From: Blastococcus sp. CT_GayMR16
Lineage (GTDB): Bacteria; Actinomycetota; Actinomycetes; Mycobacteriales; Geodermatophilaceae
DNA length: 64,000 nucleotides
Assembly (NCBI RefSeq): GCF_004570875.1
Contig: NZ_SPQK01000016.1
Span: 51,214-115,213, forward strand
Reading direction: 5' to 3'
This document shows positions 34,270 to 42,625 of the stretch, piece by piece (the stretch's first letter is position 1; each line of letters starts with the position of its first letter). The translations under genes and the position numbers were made by a program. Below the pieces are notes generated by a model, which saw only the letters and a program-made list of their open reading frames with translations, made no database searches and was not told where the DNA came from.

Positions 34270-35832
34270 TCAGCGCGGGTCCAGCAGATGGGAGGCGGCC
34301 GCGTACCCGCCCAGACCGCTGACGGCGCCGCCGCGGACGGTCCCGCCGGAGGAGGCGGCCACGATCCGCGGGTGGTCGGTCACGACCCCCCAGCTACCCA
34401 CCTCCTCGGCCGTCGATGCCATGGGCCAGGCCAGATCGCCGTGGAAGATGTGCCCGCCCGGCATGGCCAGCGCCGCCTCGACATCCAGGGGTGAGGCGGC
34501 CTGGAGGCAGGGGTCGCCGGCGGCGTCGCGCGCCAGGCAGTCCAGCAGCGGCTCCTCCAGGTGGGCGTCGAGCTGGGCCACTACGCGGCGGACCGCCTCC
34601 CGCCGGGTGCCGACCGGGTCGTCGCGGTAGAGCTCGGCGGGAGTGTGCAGGCCGAAGAGGGTCAGCGTGTGGTGCCCGGTCGCCCGCTCGACGGGCCCGA
34701 GGATCGCCGGATCGCTCAGCGAGTGGCAGTACACCTCGAACGGGATGACGTCGGGCAGCTGCCCGGCCGCGGCCTGGGCGAAGGCGGCGTCGATCGCCGC
34801 CGCCGACTCGTCCACGTGGAAGGTGCCGGCGAACGCGGTCGACGGGTCCGCGCCCGACCGCAGCCGCGGCAGCCGGGCGAGCACCATGTTGACCTTCAGC
34901 TGCGACCCGGAGGGCCGTGGACCGGCGTCCCCACCGGTCAGCCCGGCCAGCACGCTCGGCGCAGCGCCGCAGACGACGTGACCGGCATCGACGGCCCGCT
35001 CTGCACCGTCCTCGTCGGTCCAGTGCACGGTGACGCCGTCCGCGCGCGGGTCGAGGGCGGTCACCGTGGCGCGGGTGACCAGCTCCGCCCCACCCCGCCG
35101 GGCGGCCGCGGCCATGGCGCCGGTGACCGCACCCATGCCGCCGACGGGCACCCGCCAGCGGCCGGTGCCGTTGCCGATCAGGTGGTAGAGGAAGCAGCGC
35201 CCGGCGAGCCCGTCGGCCGCATGGACGTCGGCGAAGGTGCCGATCAGGCCGTCGGTGAGCGCGATGCCGCGTACGTCGTCGTCGGTGAGGTGGTCGGCCA
35301 CGACGTCGGCGAGCGGCCGGTCCCGCAGGTCGTGCCAGAGCTCGGGGTCCCGCAGCCGCCCGGTCAGGTCGTTCGCGCTCAGGAGTGGCTCGGTGAGCGT
35401 GGGCGCCAGATCTTCGGCCAGCGTCGCCAGCCGGCCGTAGAAGCGCTGCCAGCCGGCGAACTCGTCGTCGGCACCGGTGAGCTGCCGGAAGGACGTGGCG
35501 GTGGCCGGCCCCTCGTCGCGCTCGACCAGCAGACCGGTCGACCGTCCGGCCCGCGTCGTCGCGGTGTAGGACGCGACTGCCCGCTCGATCAGCCGGATCT
35601 CCAGGCCGAGGTCGTCGACGATGCGGTCGGGCAGCAGGCTGACCAAGTAGGAGTACGCGGACAGCCGGACGTCGACGCCGTCGAAGACCTGCTGGCTGAC
35701 CGCGGCGCCCCCGACCTGGGCGGCTCGTTCGAGGACCAGGACGGATCGCCCGGCGCGACCGAGATAGGCCGCGGCCACCAGGCCGTTGTGGCCGCCGCCG
35801 ACCACCACCACGTCGTACCTGCTGCTCGTCAC
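34270..35832 (-). CDS. Phytoene-desaturase-like FAD-dependent oxidoreductase
   Basis: A 520-residue flavoprotein. The dinucleotide-binding Rossmann motif is VVVVGGGHNGLVAAAYLGRAG at the N-terminus, followed by LVLERAAQVGGAA. A central substrate domain and a C-terminal FAD-binding GGTVRGGAVSGLGGYAAASHLL complete the carotenoid-desaturase/amine-oxidase-like architecture. It resembles the NAD(P)/FAD oxidoreductases annotated as 'PYROXD2-like' more than true CrtI. No carotenoid genes flank it, so a carotenoid role is not supported. GTG 35832 is chosen because family sequence starts at VTSSRYDVVV; the frame extends upstream into the riboswitch region by chance. Confidence 0.88.
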   Translation of the reverse strand: MTSSRYDVVVVGGGHNGLVAAAYLGRAGRSVLVLERAAQVGGAAVSQQVFDGVDVRLSAYSYLVSLLPDRIVDDLGLEIRLIERAVASYTATTRAGRSTGLLVERDEGPATATSFRQLTGADDEFAGWQRFYGRLATLAEDLAPTLTEPLLSANDLTGRLRDPELWHDLRDRPLADVVADHLTDDDVRGIALTDGLIGTFADVHAADGLAGRCFLYHLIGNGTGRWRVPVGGMGAVTGAMAAAARRGGAELVTRATVTALDPRADGVTVHWTDEDGAERAVDAGHVVCGAAPSVLAGLTGGDAGPRPSGSQLKVNMVLARLPRLRSGADPSTAFAGTFHVDESAAAIDAAFAQAAAGQLPDVIPFEVYCHSLSDPAILGPVERATGHHTLTLFGLHTPAELYRDDPVGTRREAVRRVVAQLDAHLEEPLLDCLARDAAGDPCLQAASPLDVEAALAMPGGHIFHGDLAWPMASTAEEVGSWGVVTDHPRIVAASSGGTVRGGAVSGLGGYAAASHLLDPR

Positions 35833-35948
35833 CGGCGGACGGTATCCGGGGGGTCCGCGAGGGTGGCCGCCTGGGTTCGCGGTATCAGCCCCCTCCGACA
35901 AGACGGGGCTGGTGTGACGGAAAAATCCGACAAATAACATCTCTGTCA

Positions 35949-35978
35949 TTGTCACGGCCGGGTAACAGCCCTTACGGT
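35949..35978 (+). promoter_or_regulatory. Candidate promoter for riboswitch-NlpC/P60 transcript
   Basis: TTGTCA (35949-35954) and TACGGT (35973-35978) are separated by 18 bases, a fair match to the housekeeping -35/-10 consensus (TTGACA, TANNNT). A start near 35985 would give a leader of about 200 nt containing the c-di-AMP aptamer. Confidence 0.5.
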
Positions 35979-36029
35979 CTGTGTGTCCGTCGGGGCGGTG
36001 AGTCACTATCGAAGTGACGACCCGGGGGA

Positions 36030-36178
36030 CGCCGTCGAGCCGGTCATGGCGACCGGATCGGGGACCCACAGGCAGCACTGGGGTGTAGCGCGGACGACAA
36101 CCAGCCGTCGCGCAGGGCGATCTCCCGCCCGAACCCGTCAGCTAACCCGGTAGGCGGCTTCTGGATGAGAAACGGAGC
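36030..36178 (+). promoter_or_regulatory. Cyclic di-AMP riboswitch (ydaO-yuaA type)
   Basis: The leader holds the conserved blocks of the ydaO aptamer in order: GGATCGGGGACCCA (36054-36067), CTGGGGTG (36079-36086), and CCGAACCCGTCAGCTAACCC (36129-36148) followed by GGTAGGCGGC. The last block matches the family consensus almost base for base. In Actinobacteria this riboswitch commonly precedes secreted cell-wall hydrolases, where c-di-AMP binding turns expression off. Here it ends about ten bases before the ATG of an NlpC/P60 peptidase. Edges are approximate. Confidence 0.92.
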
Positions 36179-36187
36179 CGCTGCGTC

Positions 36188-37261
36188 ATGGCGACCCCCC
36201 TTGGCCGCACGCCCGCCGACGCTTCCCGTCGACGGTCGTCGCGCCGCCCGGTCCTCGCCGGACGGGTCGTCCTCGCGCTCGCCGGCGTGATCGGTGTGCT
36301 GTTCTCGACGGTCCCCGCGCAGGCGGCTCCGGTCACCTCGGCCGAGGCCGCCGAGCTCGTCGCCGCCCGCGGCCACGAGCTCGAGGTGATCACCGAGCAG
36401 TTCAACGAGGCGCGCGAGGTCCTCATCGCGCAGCAGGGCGCGGCCCAGGCCGCCGCGGCGCAGCTCGAGCAGGCCACAGCCGCGCTCGCCGCCGCCCAGC
36501 AGTCCGTGCGCGGCATCGCCCGGTCCGCCTGGACCGGCGAGGGACTGGGCTCGTTCCAGGCGCTCATGACCAGCGACTCGGCCGACGACTTCGTCGACCG
36601 GATGTCCACGCTGCAGCTGGTGGCCGGCCACCAGAGCGGGATCCTCGAGGCCGCCGCCGGCGCCAACGTCGCTGCCGCCCAGGCGCAGGCCACCGCTCAG
36701 GACGCCGCCGCGCAGGCCCAGGCCAGCTACGACAGCGTGGCCGCCCAGCAGGCCGACCTCCAGAAGCAGGTCGACGAGTACCAGGCCATGTACGACCAGC
36801 TCAGCGCGGAGGAGCAGCGGGCCGCGGGCGATGCCTCGCACGGCGACCGGGCCAGCCGCTCGACCGATCGGGAGCCGGCCGCCGGCGGCCCGGTCGTGGC
36901 CAGCAGCGATGCGGCCCAGATCATCGTCGACACCGCTCTGGCACAGCGGGGGAAGCCCTATGTGTGGGCCGCCGCCGGGCCCGGGTCGTTCGACTGCTCC
37001 GGGTTGACGGCCTATGCCTTCCGTGCTGCCGGCATCGGCCTGCCGCACTCCAGCCGCCTCCAGGCGCAGATGGGACAGGGGGTCTCCCGTAGTGAGTTGC
37101 AGCCAGGCGACCTGGTGGCCTTCTACAGCCCGGTCAGCCACATCGGCATCTACATCGGCAACGGGCAGATGGTCCACGCGCCGACCTCGGGCGACGTCGT
37201 CAAGGTGAGCAGCATCGACACGATGGGAAGCATCACCGCGATGCGGCGGCTCGTCGCCTGA
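36188..37261 (+). CDS. Secreted NlpC/P60 cell-wall peptidase (RipA-like)
   Basis: A 357-residue exported peptidoglycan hydrolase. A long signal peptide (1-47, ending TVPAQAA) is followed by an alanine/glutamine-rich coiled coil (about 50-215), which usually autoinhibits or anchors to a partner. A short Ser/Arg linker leads to an NlpC/P60 domain with catalytic Cys270 (FDCSGLTAYAF), His318 (SHIGIYIG) and His330 (VHAPTSG). It cleaves D-Glu to diaminopimelate bonds during daughter-cell separation or remodelling. Expression is probably controlled by the c-di-AMP riboswitch directly upstream. The ATG 36188 lies at the 3' edge of that element. Confidence 0.93.
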   Translation: MATPLGRTPADASRRRSSRRPVLAGRVVLALAGVIGVLFSTVPAQAAPVTSAEAAELVAARGHELEVITEQFNEAREVLIAQQGAAQAAAAQLEQATAALAAAQQSVRGIARSAWTGEGLGSFQALMTSDSADDFVDRMSTLQLVAGHQSGILEAAAGANVAAAQAQATAQDAAAQAQASYDSVAAQQADLQKQVDEYQAMYDQLSAEEQRAAGDASHGDRASRSTDREPAAGGPVVASSDAAQIIVDTALAQRGKPYVWAAAGPGSFDCSGLTAYAFRAAGIGLPHSSRLQAQMGQGVSRSELQPGDLVAFYSPVSHIGIYIGNGQMVHAPTSGDVVKVSSIDTMGSITAMRRLVA

Positions 37262-37308
37262 GCTGCTGGCCCGTACCGGGCTTGACGGCGATGCCCACTT
37301 TGAACACC

Positions 37309-37324
37309 TGCTCTGACTAGAGCA
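37309..37324. terminator. Short hairpin after the NlpC/P60 gene
   Basis: TGCTCT-GACT-AGAGCA forms a 6-bp stem with a 4-base loop, 48 bases after the stop of the peptidase, followed by ACGTTCT. A second small stem, GCCCG-TAC-CGGGC, lies at 37269-37281. Both are weak terminator candidates; the first could instead be an operator for the small downstream gene. Confidence 0.4.
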
Positions 37325-37341
37325 ACGTTCTCCAGGGCGGC

Positions 37342-37530
37342 ATGACGCAGGTCTGGAACTGGACGTGGCTGACGGCGGTGCAGATCCAGGCCCTGAGCGT
37401 GGCCGTCACGGTCGTCGTCTTCGGAGGCGCGGTCCTCGCGCTGGTCGCCATCGGTCACCCGTGGCTCGCAGCCGTCTTCGGGGCCGCGGCCGTGCTCAGT
37501 TCCGTGCTGTCGACCCCACCTCCGACCTGA
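37342..37530 (+). CDS. Small hydrophobic protein, 62 residues
   Basis: A short open frame encoding [20 protein letters not shown] followed by a long hydrophobic run with one or two membrane helices (about 15-38 and 40-57), ending in STPPPT. There is no recognised family. The ribosome-binding signal is weak (CAGGGCGGC). Its 3' end overlaps the convergent 37496 gene by 35 bases. The membrane-like composition and ATG start make a real small membrane protein plausible, but it could be chance. Confidence 0.4.
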   Translation: MTQVWNWTWLTAVQIQALSVAVTVVVFGGAVLALVAIGHPWLAAVFGAAAVLSSVLSTPPPT

Positions 37531-38053
37531 CCTGGAGCAGCAGCCCCCAGACGAAGGCCGCCCGCACCTCGCCCGGCAGGTGCACCTCCCAGCGGGTCGC
37601 CACTCCCGGGTCCACACTCGCCGCCCCGGGCAGACCGACGACGTCGTCCAGGACGTGCTCCCAGACCCTGAGGTCCGTGGCCGTCGCCGGGGGCACCGAG
37701 GACCCGGGCGCCCGCACCAGGTGCTCGTTGAGGACCGCGCCGCCGGGCCCACTCAGCACCTCCCAGTAGAGGTGCGGCCACAGCGGCAGCGGCCAGCGGC
37801 GGACCTCGACGTCGAAGTCGCCGAACCGCCGGTCCTCGACCTCGTCCGGCGGCCCGAGCACCGCCGTCCGCAGGCTCAGCCCCCGCGGAGCACGGGGGGA
37901 GTGCTGCAGCGCCTGCCACCTGGTGTGCGCGGCGTGCGCCTCCCGCCGCGACGCACCCAGGCGCGGCAGCGCGTCGACGACGAGGTCGGGCCGGAGGTCG
38001 GCCATCCGGCGCAGGAGCACCAGGCAGAACTCCCGCCGCGCCAGACCCCGCAC
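37496..38053 (-). CDS. Hypothetical protein, about 185 residues
   Basis: Not recognised. It is a soluble protein with an N-terminal Arg-rich helical part ([28 protein letters not shown]) and a C-terminal beta-rich part containing [29 protein letters not shown] and [20 protein letters not shown]. There are no signal peptide, membrane segment or catalytic motifs. GTG 38053 is the likely start; ATG 38005 is the alternative. It is divergent from the ASCH-like gene, with about 40 bases between starts. Composition fits its neighbours. Confidence 0.6.
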   Translation of the reverse strand: MRGLARREFCLVLLRRMADLRPDLVVDALPRLGASRREAHAAHTRWQALQHSPRAPRGLSLRTAVLGPPDEVEDRRFGDFDVEVRRWPLPLWPHLYWEVLSGPGGAVLNEHLVRAPGSSVPPATATDLRVWEHVLDDVVGLPGAASVDPGVATRWEVHLPGEVRAAFVWGLLLQVRSEVGSTARN

Positions 38054-38095
38054 CGTTCCGACCCTGCCACGATGTCGTCCTGTCAGGATCTCGGG

Positions 38096-38662
38096 GTGTT
38101 GATCAGCAAGGCCATCGCCGAGGGCATCGCGGACGGCTCGGTCACGGTCGCCTTCCGCCGCTGGGACCGCCCGCGCGTGCGGCCGGGGGGCACCCAGCGC
38201 ACCGTCGCCGGCGTCGTCCGGTTCGACAGTGTCGAGGAGATCGACCCGGCCACCCTGACCGAGGACGACGCCGCGCGGGCCGGTGCCCGCTCGCTGGAGC
38301 AGCTCCTCCGGCTGCTGAGCCGCCGCGACGGCGCGCACGTCTACCGGATGGAGGTCTGCCTGGCCGGGGCCGATCCGCGGGTCGCCCTCCGCGAGCAGGC
38401 CGAGCTGTCCGAGGAGGACCGGCGGGCCGTCGACGAGCGGCTGGACCGCTGGGACGCCGCCCGGGGTGCGCCGTGGACCCGGGAGATCCTGCGGCTGATC
38501 GCCGACCGCCCGGGCGTCCGGGCACCCGACCTGGCGGCATCCCTCGGCCGGGAGACGCTCCCGTTCAAGCTCGACGTCCGGAAGCTGAAGGAGCTCGGGC
38601 TGACCCACAGCCTCCTGGTCGGCTACGAGCTCTCGCCGAGGGGCCGGGCGTACCTGCGCTGA
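38096..38662 (+). CDS. ASCH-like domain protein with C-terminal winged-helix-like region
   Basis: A 188-residue protein whose N-terminus ([20 protein letters not shown], then [27 protein letters not shown]) resembles an ASCH/PUA-like domain. That fold binds RNA or modified nucleotides. The C-terminal 70 residues ([20 protein letters not shown], then [17 protein letters not shown]) look like a winged helix. GTG 38096 is preceded by AGGATC; ATG 38072 is also in frame. A nucleic-acid-linked role is inferred; no function is established. Confidence 0.65.
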   Translation: MLISKAIAEGIADGSVTVAFRRWDRPRVRPGGTQRTVAGVVRFDSVEEIDPATLTEDDAARAGARSLEQLLRLLSRRDGAHVYRMEVCLAGADPRVALREQAELSEEDRRAVDERLDRWDAARGAPWTREILRLIADRPGVRAPDLAASLGRETLPFKLDVRKLKELGLTHSLLVGYELSPRGRAYLR

Positions 38663-38683
38663 CCGGTCGGGGAGGATCGGGCG

Positions 38684-39010
38684 GTGACCCCCCGCACCGC
38701 CGCCGCCGCTTTCCGCATCGTCGCCGTCGCCGAGGCCCTGTCCTGGATCGGTCTGCTGGCCGGCATGTACGTGAAGTACGTCCCGGAGACCACGGAGCTG
38801 GGCGTCACGGTCTTCGGCCCGATCCACGGCGGGATCTTCGTGGCCTACGTCGTCGTCGCCCTGATGGCGAGCCGGGTGCTGCGGTGGTCGCCCCGGCTGA
38901 CGGTGCTGGCCCTCGTGTGCTCCGTCCCGCCGCTGGCCACGGTCTGGTTCGAGCGGCTGGCCACGAGGAACGACCGGCTGCCGCCTCAGCGGGAGGTTCG
39001 GGCCGCCTGA
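38684..39010 (+). CDS. DUF3817 family membrane protein
   Basis: A 108-residue integral membrane protein with three hydrophobic segments. The family markers are [32 protein letters not shown] and the [15 protein letters not shown] stretch. DUF3817 proteins are widespread in Actinobacteria and their function is unknown. GTG 38684 starts 22 bases after the ASCH-like gene in the same direction, so co-transcription is likely. Confidence 0.85.
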   Translation: MTPRTAAAAFRIVAVAEALSWIGLLAGMYVKYVPETTELGVTVFGPIHGGIFVAYVVVALMASRVLRWSPRLTVLALVCSVPPLATVWFERLATRNDRLPPQREVRAA

Positions 39011-39048
39011 CCGGCGGAGACCCGAACGCCCTCGCTACGGTCGCGGTC

Positions 39049-40371
39049 ATGCCGGAACCCGTCCTGCCGTCCACCGCCCGCACCCTCCTGGCGCGCACCG
39101 CCCGCGTGCAGCGCGAAGGCCGGGCGCCCAGCATGGTGGCCGGAGTCGTCCGCGACGGCGGCCTGGCCTGGTCGGTGGGCCGGGGCGACGTCGCCGAACC
39201 GCACACCGACGTCCAGTACCGGCTCGGCTCCATCAGCAAGACGATCACGGCGGTCGTCGTGATGCGGCTGCGCGACGAGGGGCTCGTCCATCTCGACGAC
39301 ACGCTGGACCGGCACCTGCCCGGGACACCCCTCGGCGACCGGACGATCGGCCAGCTGCTCTCCCACCTGGCCGGCGCCTCCGCCGAGAGCCCTGGCGGCT
39401 GGTGGGAGCGCACGCCCGGCGGTTCGCTCGACGACCTCGCCCTCGGTGGCGACGACGTCGTCCTGGGTGCGGCCCGGCGGTTTCATTACTCCAACCTCGG
39501 CTTCGGCCTGCTCGGCGAGCTGGTCGCCCGCAAGCGCGGGATCTCGTGGGACGACGCCGTCACCGCCGAGGTGCTGGCGCCGCTCGGCATGACCCGGACG
39601 ACGCCGCGCCCGGTCGCCCCCGCGGCGCAGGGCCGGGCCGTGCACCCGTGGGCCGACGTCGTCCTGCCCGAGCCCGAGCACCACGCGGGCGTGATGGCCG
39701 CCGCCGGACAGCTGTGGGCGACGCTGACCGACCTCGGCCAGTTCGCCGCCTTCCTGCTCGGCGACACCGCGGACGTGCTGGGTCCCGCGACCCTCGAGGA
39801 GATGACGGTGCCGGCGGGCGTGGACTCCTCGGCCACGGGCTGGTCGGCCTACGGGCTCGGACTGCAGGTGCTGCGCGTGGACGGGCAGACCCTCGTGGGC
39901 CACGGCGGCTCGATGCCCGGCTTCCTCGCGGGGGTGTTCGTCGACCGGGACGAGCAGACCGGCGCGGTCACGCTGACCAACACGACCACCGGACCGGACA
40001 TCGTCGTCTTCGGGCTGCTCGCGGACCTGCGCGCCGCGGAACCGCGGATCGTCGAGCCCTGGGTGCCCTCGTCGTCGCCCGTGCCGCTGGACCAGCTCGG
40101 CGTCTGGTTCTGGGGCCCCGCTCCCTACGTGCTGCGATCCGTCGGCGAGGACCTGTTGCACCTGGGCCCCATGCCGGGGCGGGCCGGGCGGGCCAGCCGC
40201 TTCGCGCGGGCGGACGACGGCACGTGGGTCGGGCTGGACGGCTACTTCGCCGGGGAGACGCTGCGGATCGCCGAGGACCACCTGGACCTCGACACGTTCA
40301 TCTTCACGCGGACCCCCTACGACCCGGATGCCCCGGTGCCCGGCGGGGTGGACGAGCGCGGCTGGTCCTGA
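39049..40371 (+). CDS. Serine hydrolase, beta-lactamase/DD-peptidase (class C-like) family
   Basis: A 440-residue penicillin-recognising serine hydrolase of the class C beta-lactamase/esterase type. The SxxK motif is SISK with nucleophile Ser61 and Lys64, the YxN motif is YSN at 147-149, and the HxG equivalent is GHGGSMPG. A C-terminal lipocalin-like extension (about 320-430) follows. There is no signal peptide, so a cytoplasmic esterase, amidase or D-peptidase role is more likely than drug resistance. ATG 39049 is chosen; family sequence starts a few residues later. It is convergent with the PPOX flavoprotein gene. Confidence 0.88.
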   Translation: MPEPVLPSTARTLLARTARVQREGRAPSMVAGVVRDGGLAWSVGRGDVAEPHTDVQYRLGSISKTITAVVVMRLRDEGLVHLDDTLDRHLPGTPLGDRTIGQLLSHLAGASAESPGGWWERTPGGSLDDLALGGDDVVLGAARRFHYSNLGFGLLGELVARKRGISWDDAVTAEVLAPLGMTRTTPRPVAPAAQGRAVHPWADVVLPEPEHHAGVMAAAGQLWATLTDLGQFAAFLLGDTADVLGPATLEEMTVPAGVDSSATGWSAYGLGLQVLRVDGQTLVGHGGSMPGFLAGVFVDRDEQTGAVTLTNTTTGPDIVVFGLLADLRAAEPRIVEPWVPSSSPVPLDQLGVWFWGPAPYVLRSVGEDLLHLGPMPGRAGRASRFARADDGTWVGLDGYFAGETLRIAEDHLDLDTFIFTRTPYDPDAPVPGGVDERGWS

Positions 40372-40372
40372 T

Positions 40373-40993
40373 TCAGACCGACGGGTACAGCCCGGCGGTG
40401 TAGGACTCTCCGTAGTAGCGCTCGATGGCCGCGAGGTCCTCGTCGGCGCGCTCCTGCTGATGGGCGATGCGGGCGCGCGACGCAACGATGTCGGGCTGCC
40501 AGGTCTCCGGATCCCACAGCCCGGAGCGCAGGAACGCCTTCGCGCAGTGGAAGAAGACCTGCTCGATCTCGACCACCATCGCGAGCAGCGGCCGGTGCCC
40601 CTTCTCGACCATCCGGTCGAGCAGGTCGCCGTCCCGGACGAGCCGCGCCCGCCCGTTGATCCGCAGCGTGTCGCCCCGGCCGGGCAGCAGGTAGATCAGG
40701 CCCACGTGCGGGTTGGTGAGGATGTTGGCGAAGCCGTCGGCCCGCCGGTTGCCGGCGCGTTCGGGCAGCGCGATGGTCGCGTCGTCGAGGACGAGCGTGA
40801 ACCCCGGCGGATCGCCCTTGGGGGAGACGTCGCAGGTGCCGTCCGCCGCGCTGGTGGCCACCAGGCAGAACGGGGACGCCGCCAGCCACTGCCGGTGGAT
40901 GTCGTCGAGGGCGGTGCGCTCCTTGCCGGCGGCCGCCGCGGTCGGTTTCCCCAGGAGCTCGTGCAGCTCCGCCTCGGTCGTGATCTCGTCCAC
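40373..40993 (-). CDS. PPOX-family FMN-binding protein (MSMEG_1061-like)
   Basis: A 206-residue split-barrel flavoprotein of the pyridoxamine-phosphate-oxidase superfamily. The core FCLVATSAADGTCDVSPKGDPPGF, RADGFANILTNPHVGLIYLLPG and RINGRARLVRD segments match the group annotated as MSMEG_1061 family. Members bind FMN; the physiological substrate is not known. The GTG 40993 start gives an N-terminal helical lead-in (TTEAELHELLGKP) common to the group. It is convergent with the serine hydrolase gene, a single base apart. Confidence 0.85.
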   Translation of the reverse strand: MDEITTEAELHELLGKPTAAAAGKERTALDDIHRQWLAASPFCLVATSAADGTCDVSPKGDPPGFTLVLDDATIALPERAGNRRADGFANILTNPHVGLIYLLPGRGDTLRINGRARLVRDGDLLDRMVEKGHRPLLAMVVEIEQVFFHCAKAFLRSGLWDPETWQPDIVASRARIAHQQERADEDLAAIERYYGESYTAGLYPSV

Positions 40994-41017
40994 GACGGCA
41001 GTCTGCCTGCGGCCCCC

Positions 41018-41524
41018 TCAGGAACCGTCGAGGGCATCCAGGGTCGTCGCGACGACGGCGCCGTAGGCCAGGTGCGGCACGAGGTCGCTGAGCCAGTCGC
41101 TCCGCGACCAGGTACGGGGATCGGTGATCCCGAGCACGGTCATCGGCCCGTTGGTGGACACCAGCACGACCAAGGTGGTCACCAGGGTTCCGGCGCGGAC
41201 GCCGGAGGCTCGCGCCAGCCCGAACAGACCCCCGACGCCGATGCCGGACACGAGGCCGGTCAGGGCGCCGAGCCCCTCCACGCGGTTCGCCCGCGTCTTC
41301 CCGTCCCCGGGGACGGGAACATGTGCCACCTCGGCCAGTTTCTCCAGCGTCCGCTCGGGGGTGGAGCTCGCGGGACGCCCGCGCACGGCCATGTCCAGAT
41401 AGGTGACGACGTTCAGGGCCGTCGTCCCCGCGGCACCGGCGGCCGCTCCGCGGAGGATCCAGCCGACCGTGCTGGTGCCGCGCCTGCCTGTGCCGAACGT
41501 CCTGATCGAGGTCTTCGTGGCCAT
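41018..41524 (-). CDS. Hypothetical membrane protein, 168 residues
   Basis: Not recognised by family name. Residues 20-45, 85-105, 113-130 and 145-160 are hydrophobic, indicating three to four membrane helices. The conserved-looking stretch is GAAAGAAGTTALNVVTYLDMAVRGRPASSTPE, resembling proteins that sit near the membrane with a small cytoplasmic segment. The ATG 41524 start begins MATKTSIRTFG with a basic N-terminus. It is divergent from the methyltransferase gene. No functional inference is safe. Confidence 0.7.
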   Translation of the reverse strand: MATKTSIRTFGTGRRGTSTVGWILRGAAAGAAGTTALNVVTYLDMAVRGRPASSTPERTLEKLAEVAHVPVPGDGKTRANRVEGLGALTGLVSGIGVGGLFGLARASGVRAGTLVTTLVVLVSTNGPMTVLGITDPRTWSRSDWLSDLVPHLAYGAVVATTLDALDGS

Positions 41525-41604
41525 GCCGTCGGTCTACCCCCGCGAGCGAATCAGGGAAACGGCTGGGGGGCGCCAGGAGGGCGTCGAGTCCCTAGGCTCC
41601 CGTC

Positions 41605-42261
41605 GTGAATCTTCGGGAACGGGCGACGGGGCGGGTGGCCCGCCAATTGGGTCACCCGCGTGGCGTCCCCGGTCGGCTCCTGGGCCGGATGCTGAATCGG
41701 AGCAACGGTGCCGCCATACGCGCGGCTGTCTCGGCGGTGCCGGTTCGAAAGGGTGCGGTCCTCGCCGACATCGGCTTCGGCGGCGGCCTCGGCCTGGAGC
41801 TGCTCCTGGACCGGCTGGACCAGGCGGACGGGGCTGCCGGCGTGGTGCACGGCGTCGACGTGTCCCAGACGATGATCGCGGACGCCACCCGCCGCTTCTC
41901 CCGCCCGATCGCCGACGGCCGCCTCCGCCTCCACCGGGCACCGATCGAGAAGCTTCCCTTCGCCGACGGGGCGGTCGACGCCGCGCTGACCCTCAACACG
42001 ATCTACTTCGTGCCGGATCTGCCCGCCGCGTTCATCGAGCTGCGCCGGGTGCTGCACCGGAACGGGCTCGTGGCCCTGGGGCTGGGGGACCCCGGCGCCA
42101 TGGCACGGATGGCGGTCGCTCGGCAGGGATTCCGGTTGCGACCGGTCAGCGAGGTGATCGATGCACTGTCGCTCTCGGGTCTTGTCGTCGATCAGCACCG
42201 GCGAGTGGGGAAGGGCGACGGCGCGTTCCACCTGCTGATCGCCATCCCGGCCCCGCGGTAA
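41605..42261 (+). CDS. Class I SAM-dependent methyltransferase
   Basis: A 218-residue methyltransferase. Motif I is ADIGFGGGLGLELLL (54-68), the acidic motif is VHGVDVSQTM, the motif post-I region is RLHRAPIEKLPFADGAVDAAL and the LRRVLHRNGLVALG segment follows. The N-terminal RQLGHPRGVPGRLLGRMLNRSN resembles methyltransferases of the UbiE/phosphatidylethanolamine type. The acceptor is unknown. GTG 41605 is the only suitable start and no strong ribosome-binding site is visible. Confidence 0.85.
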   Translation: MNLRERATGRVARQLGHPRGVPGRLLGRMLNRSNGAAIRAAVSAVPVRKGAVLADIGFGGGLGLELLLDRLDQADGAAGVVHGVDVSQTMIADATRRFSRPIADGRLRLHRAPIEKLPFADGAVDAALTLNTIYFVPDLPAAFIELRRVLHRNGLVALGLGDPGAMARMAVARQGFRLRPVSEVIDALSLSGLVVDQHRRVGKGDGAFHLLIAIPAPR

Positions 42262-42373
42262 CTAGTCGCCGGGGTCAGTCCGCCAGCAGCGCACCGGCGA
42301 GCAGCACGGTCACGAGCGCCCGGCACACGGGCGGGACATCCACCGGCCCGCCTTCGTGGCTAGCCTCGGTGGG

Positions 42374-42625
42374 ATGGACGACGTCGACGCCCGACTGGAG
42401 CGCACGATCGACGCGCTGCTGGACCGGCGGCGGGACGGCGCCTCGATCTGCCCGTCGGAGGCCGCCCGCGCGGTCGACCCCGAGGGCTGGCGCGAGCTCA
42501 TGCCCGCGGCCCGGGACGCTGCGGGCCGTCTCGCCGCCGCCGGCACTGCCGAGGTGACCCAGGGCGGCGAGGTCGTCGACGTCGCCACTGCCCGCGGCCC
42601 GGTGCGGGTGCGCCGGCCGCGCTAG
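42374..42625 (+). CDS. DUF3253 family protein
   Basis: An 83-residue helical protein fitting the DUF3253 pattern: LERTIDALLDRRRDGASICPSEAARAVDPEGWRELMPAARDAAGRLAAAG, then a short beta hairpin, EVTQGGEVVDV, and RGPVRVRRPR. The fold looks like a small winged helix, so nucleic-acid binding is possible but not shown. ATG 42374 is preceded by GGTGGG. Its stop overlaps the last bases of the convergent Lrp regulator gene by 4. Confidence 0.75.
   Translation: MDDVDARLERTIDALLDRRRDGASICPSEAARAVDPEGWRELMPAARDAAGRLAAAGTAEVTQGGEVVDVATARGPVRVRRPR

Noticed and set aside
34270..36078. Extension of the oxidoreductase frame through the riboswitch region
   Set aside because: The frame stays open by chance. 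Family sequence starts at GTG 35832, and the upstream stretch is non-coding control DNA.
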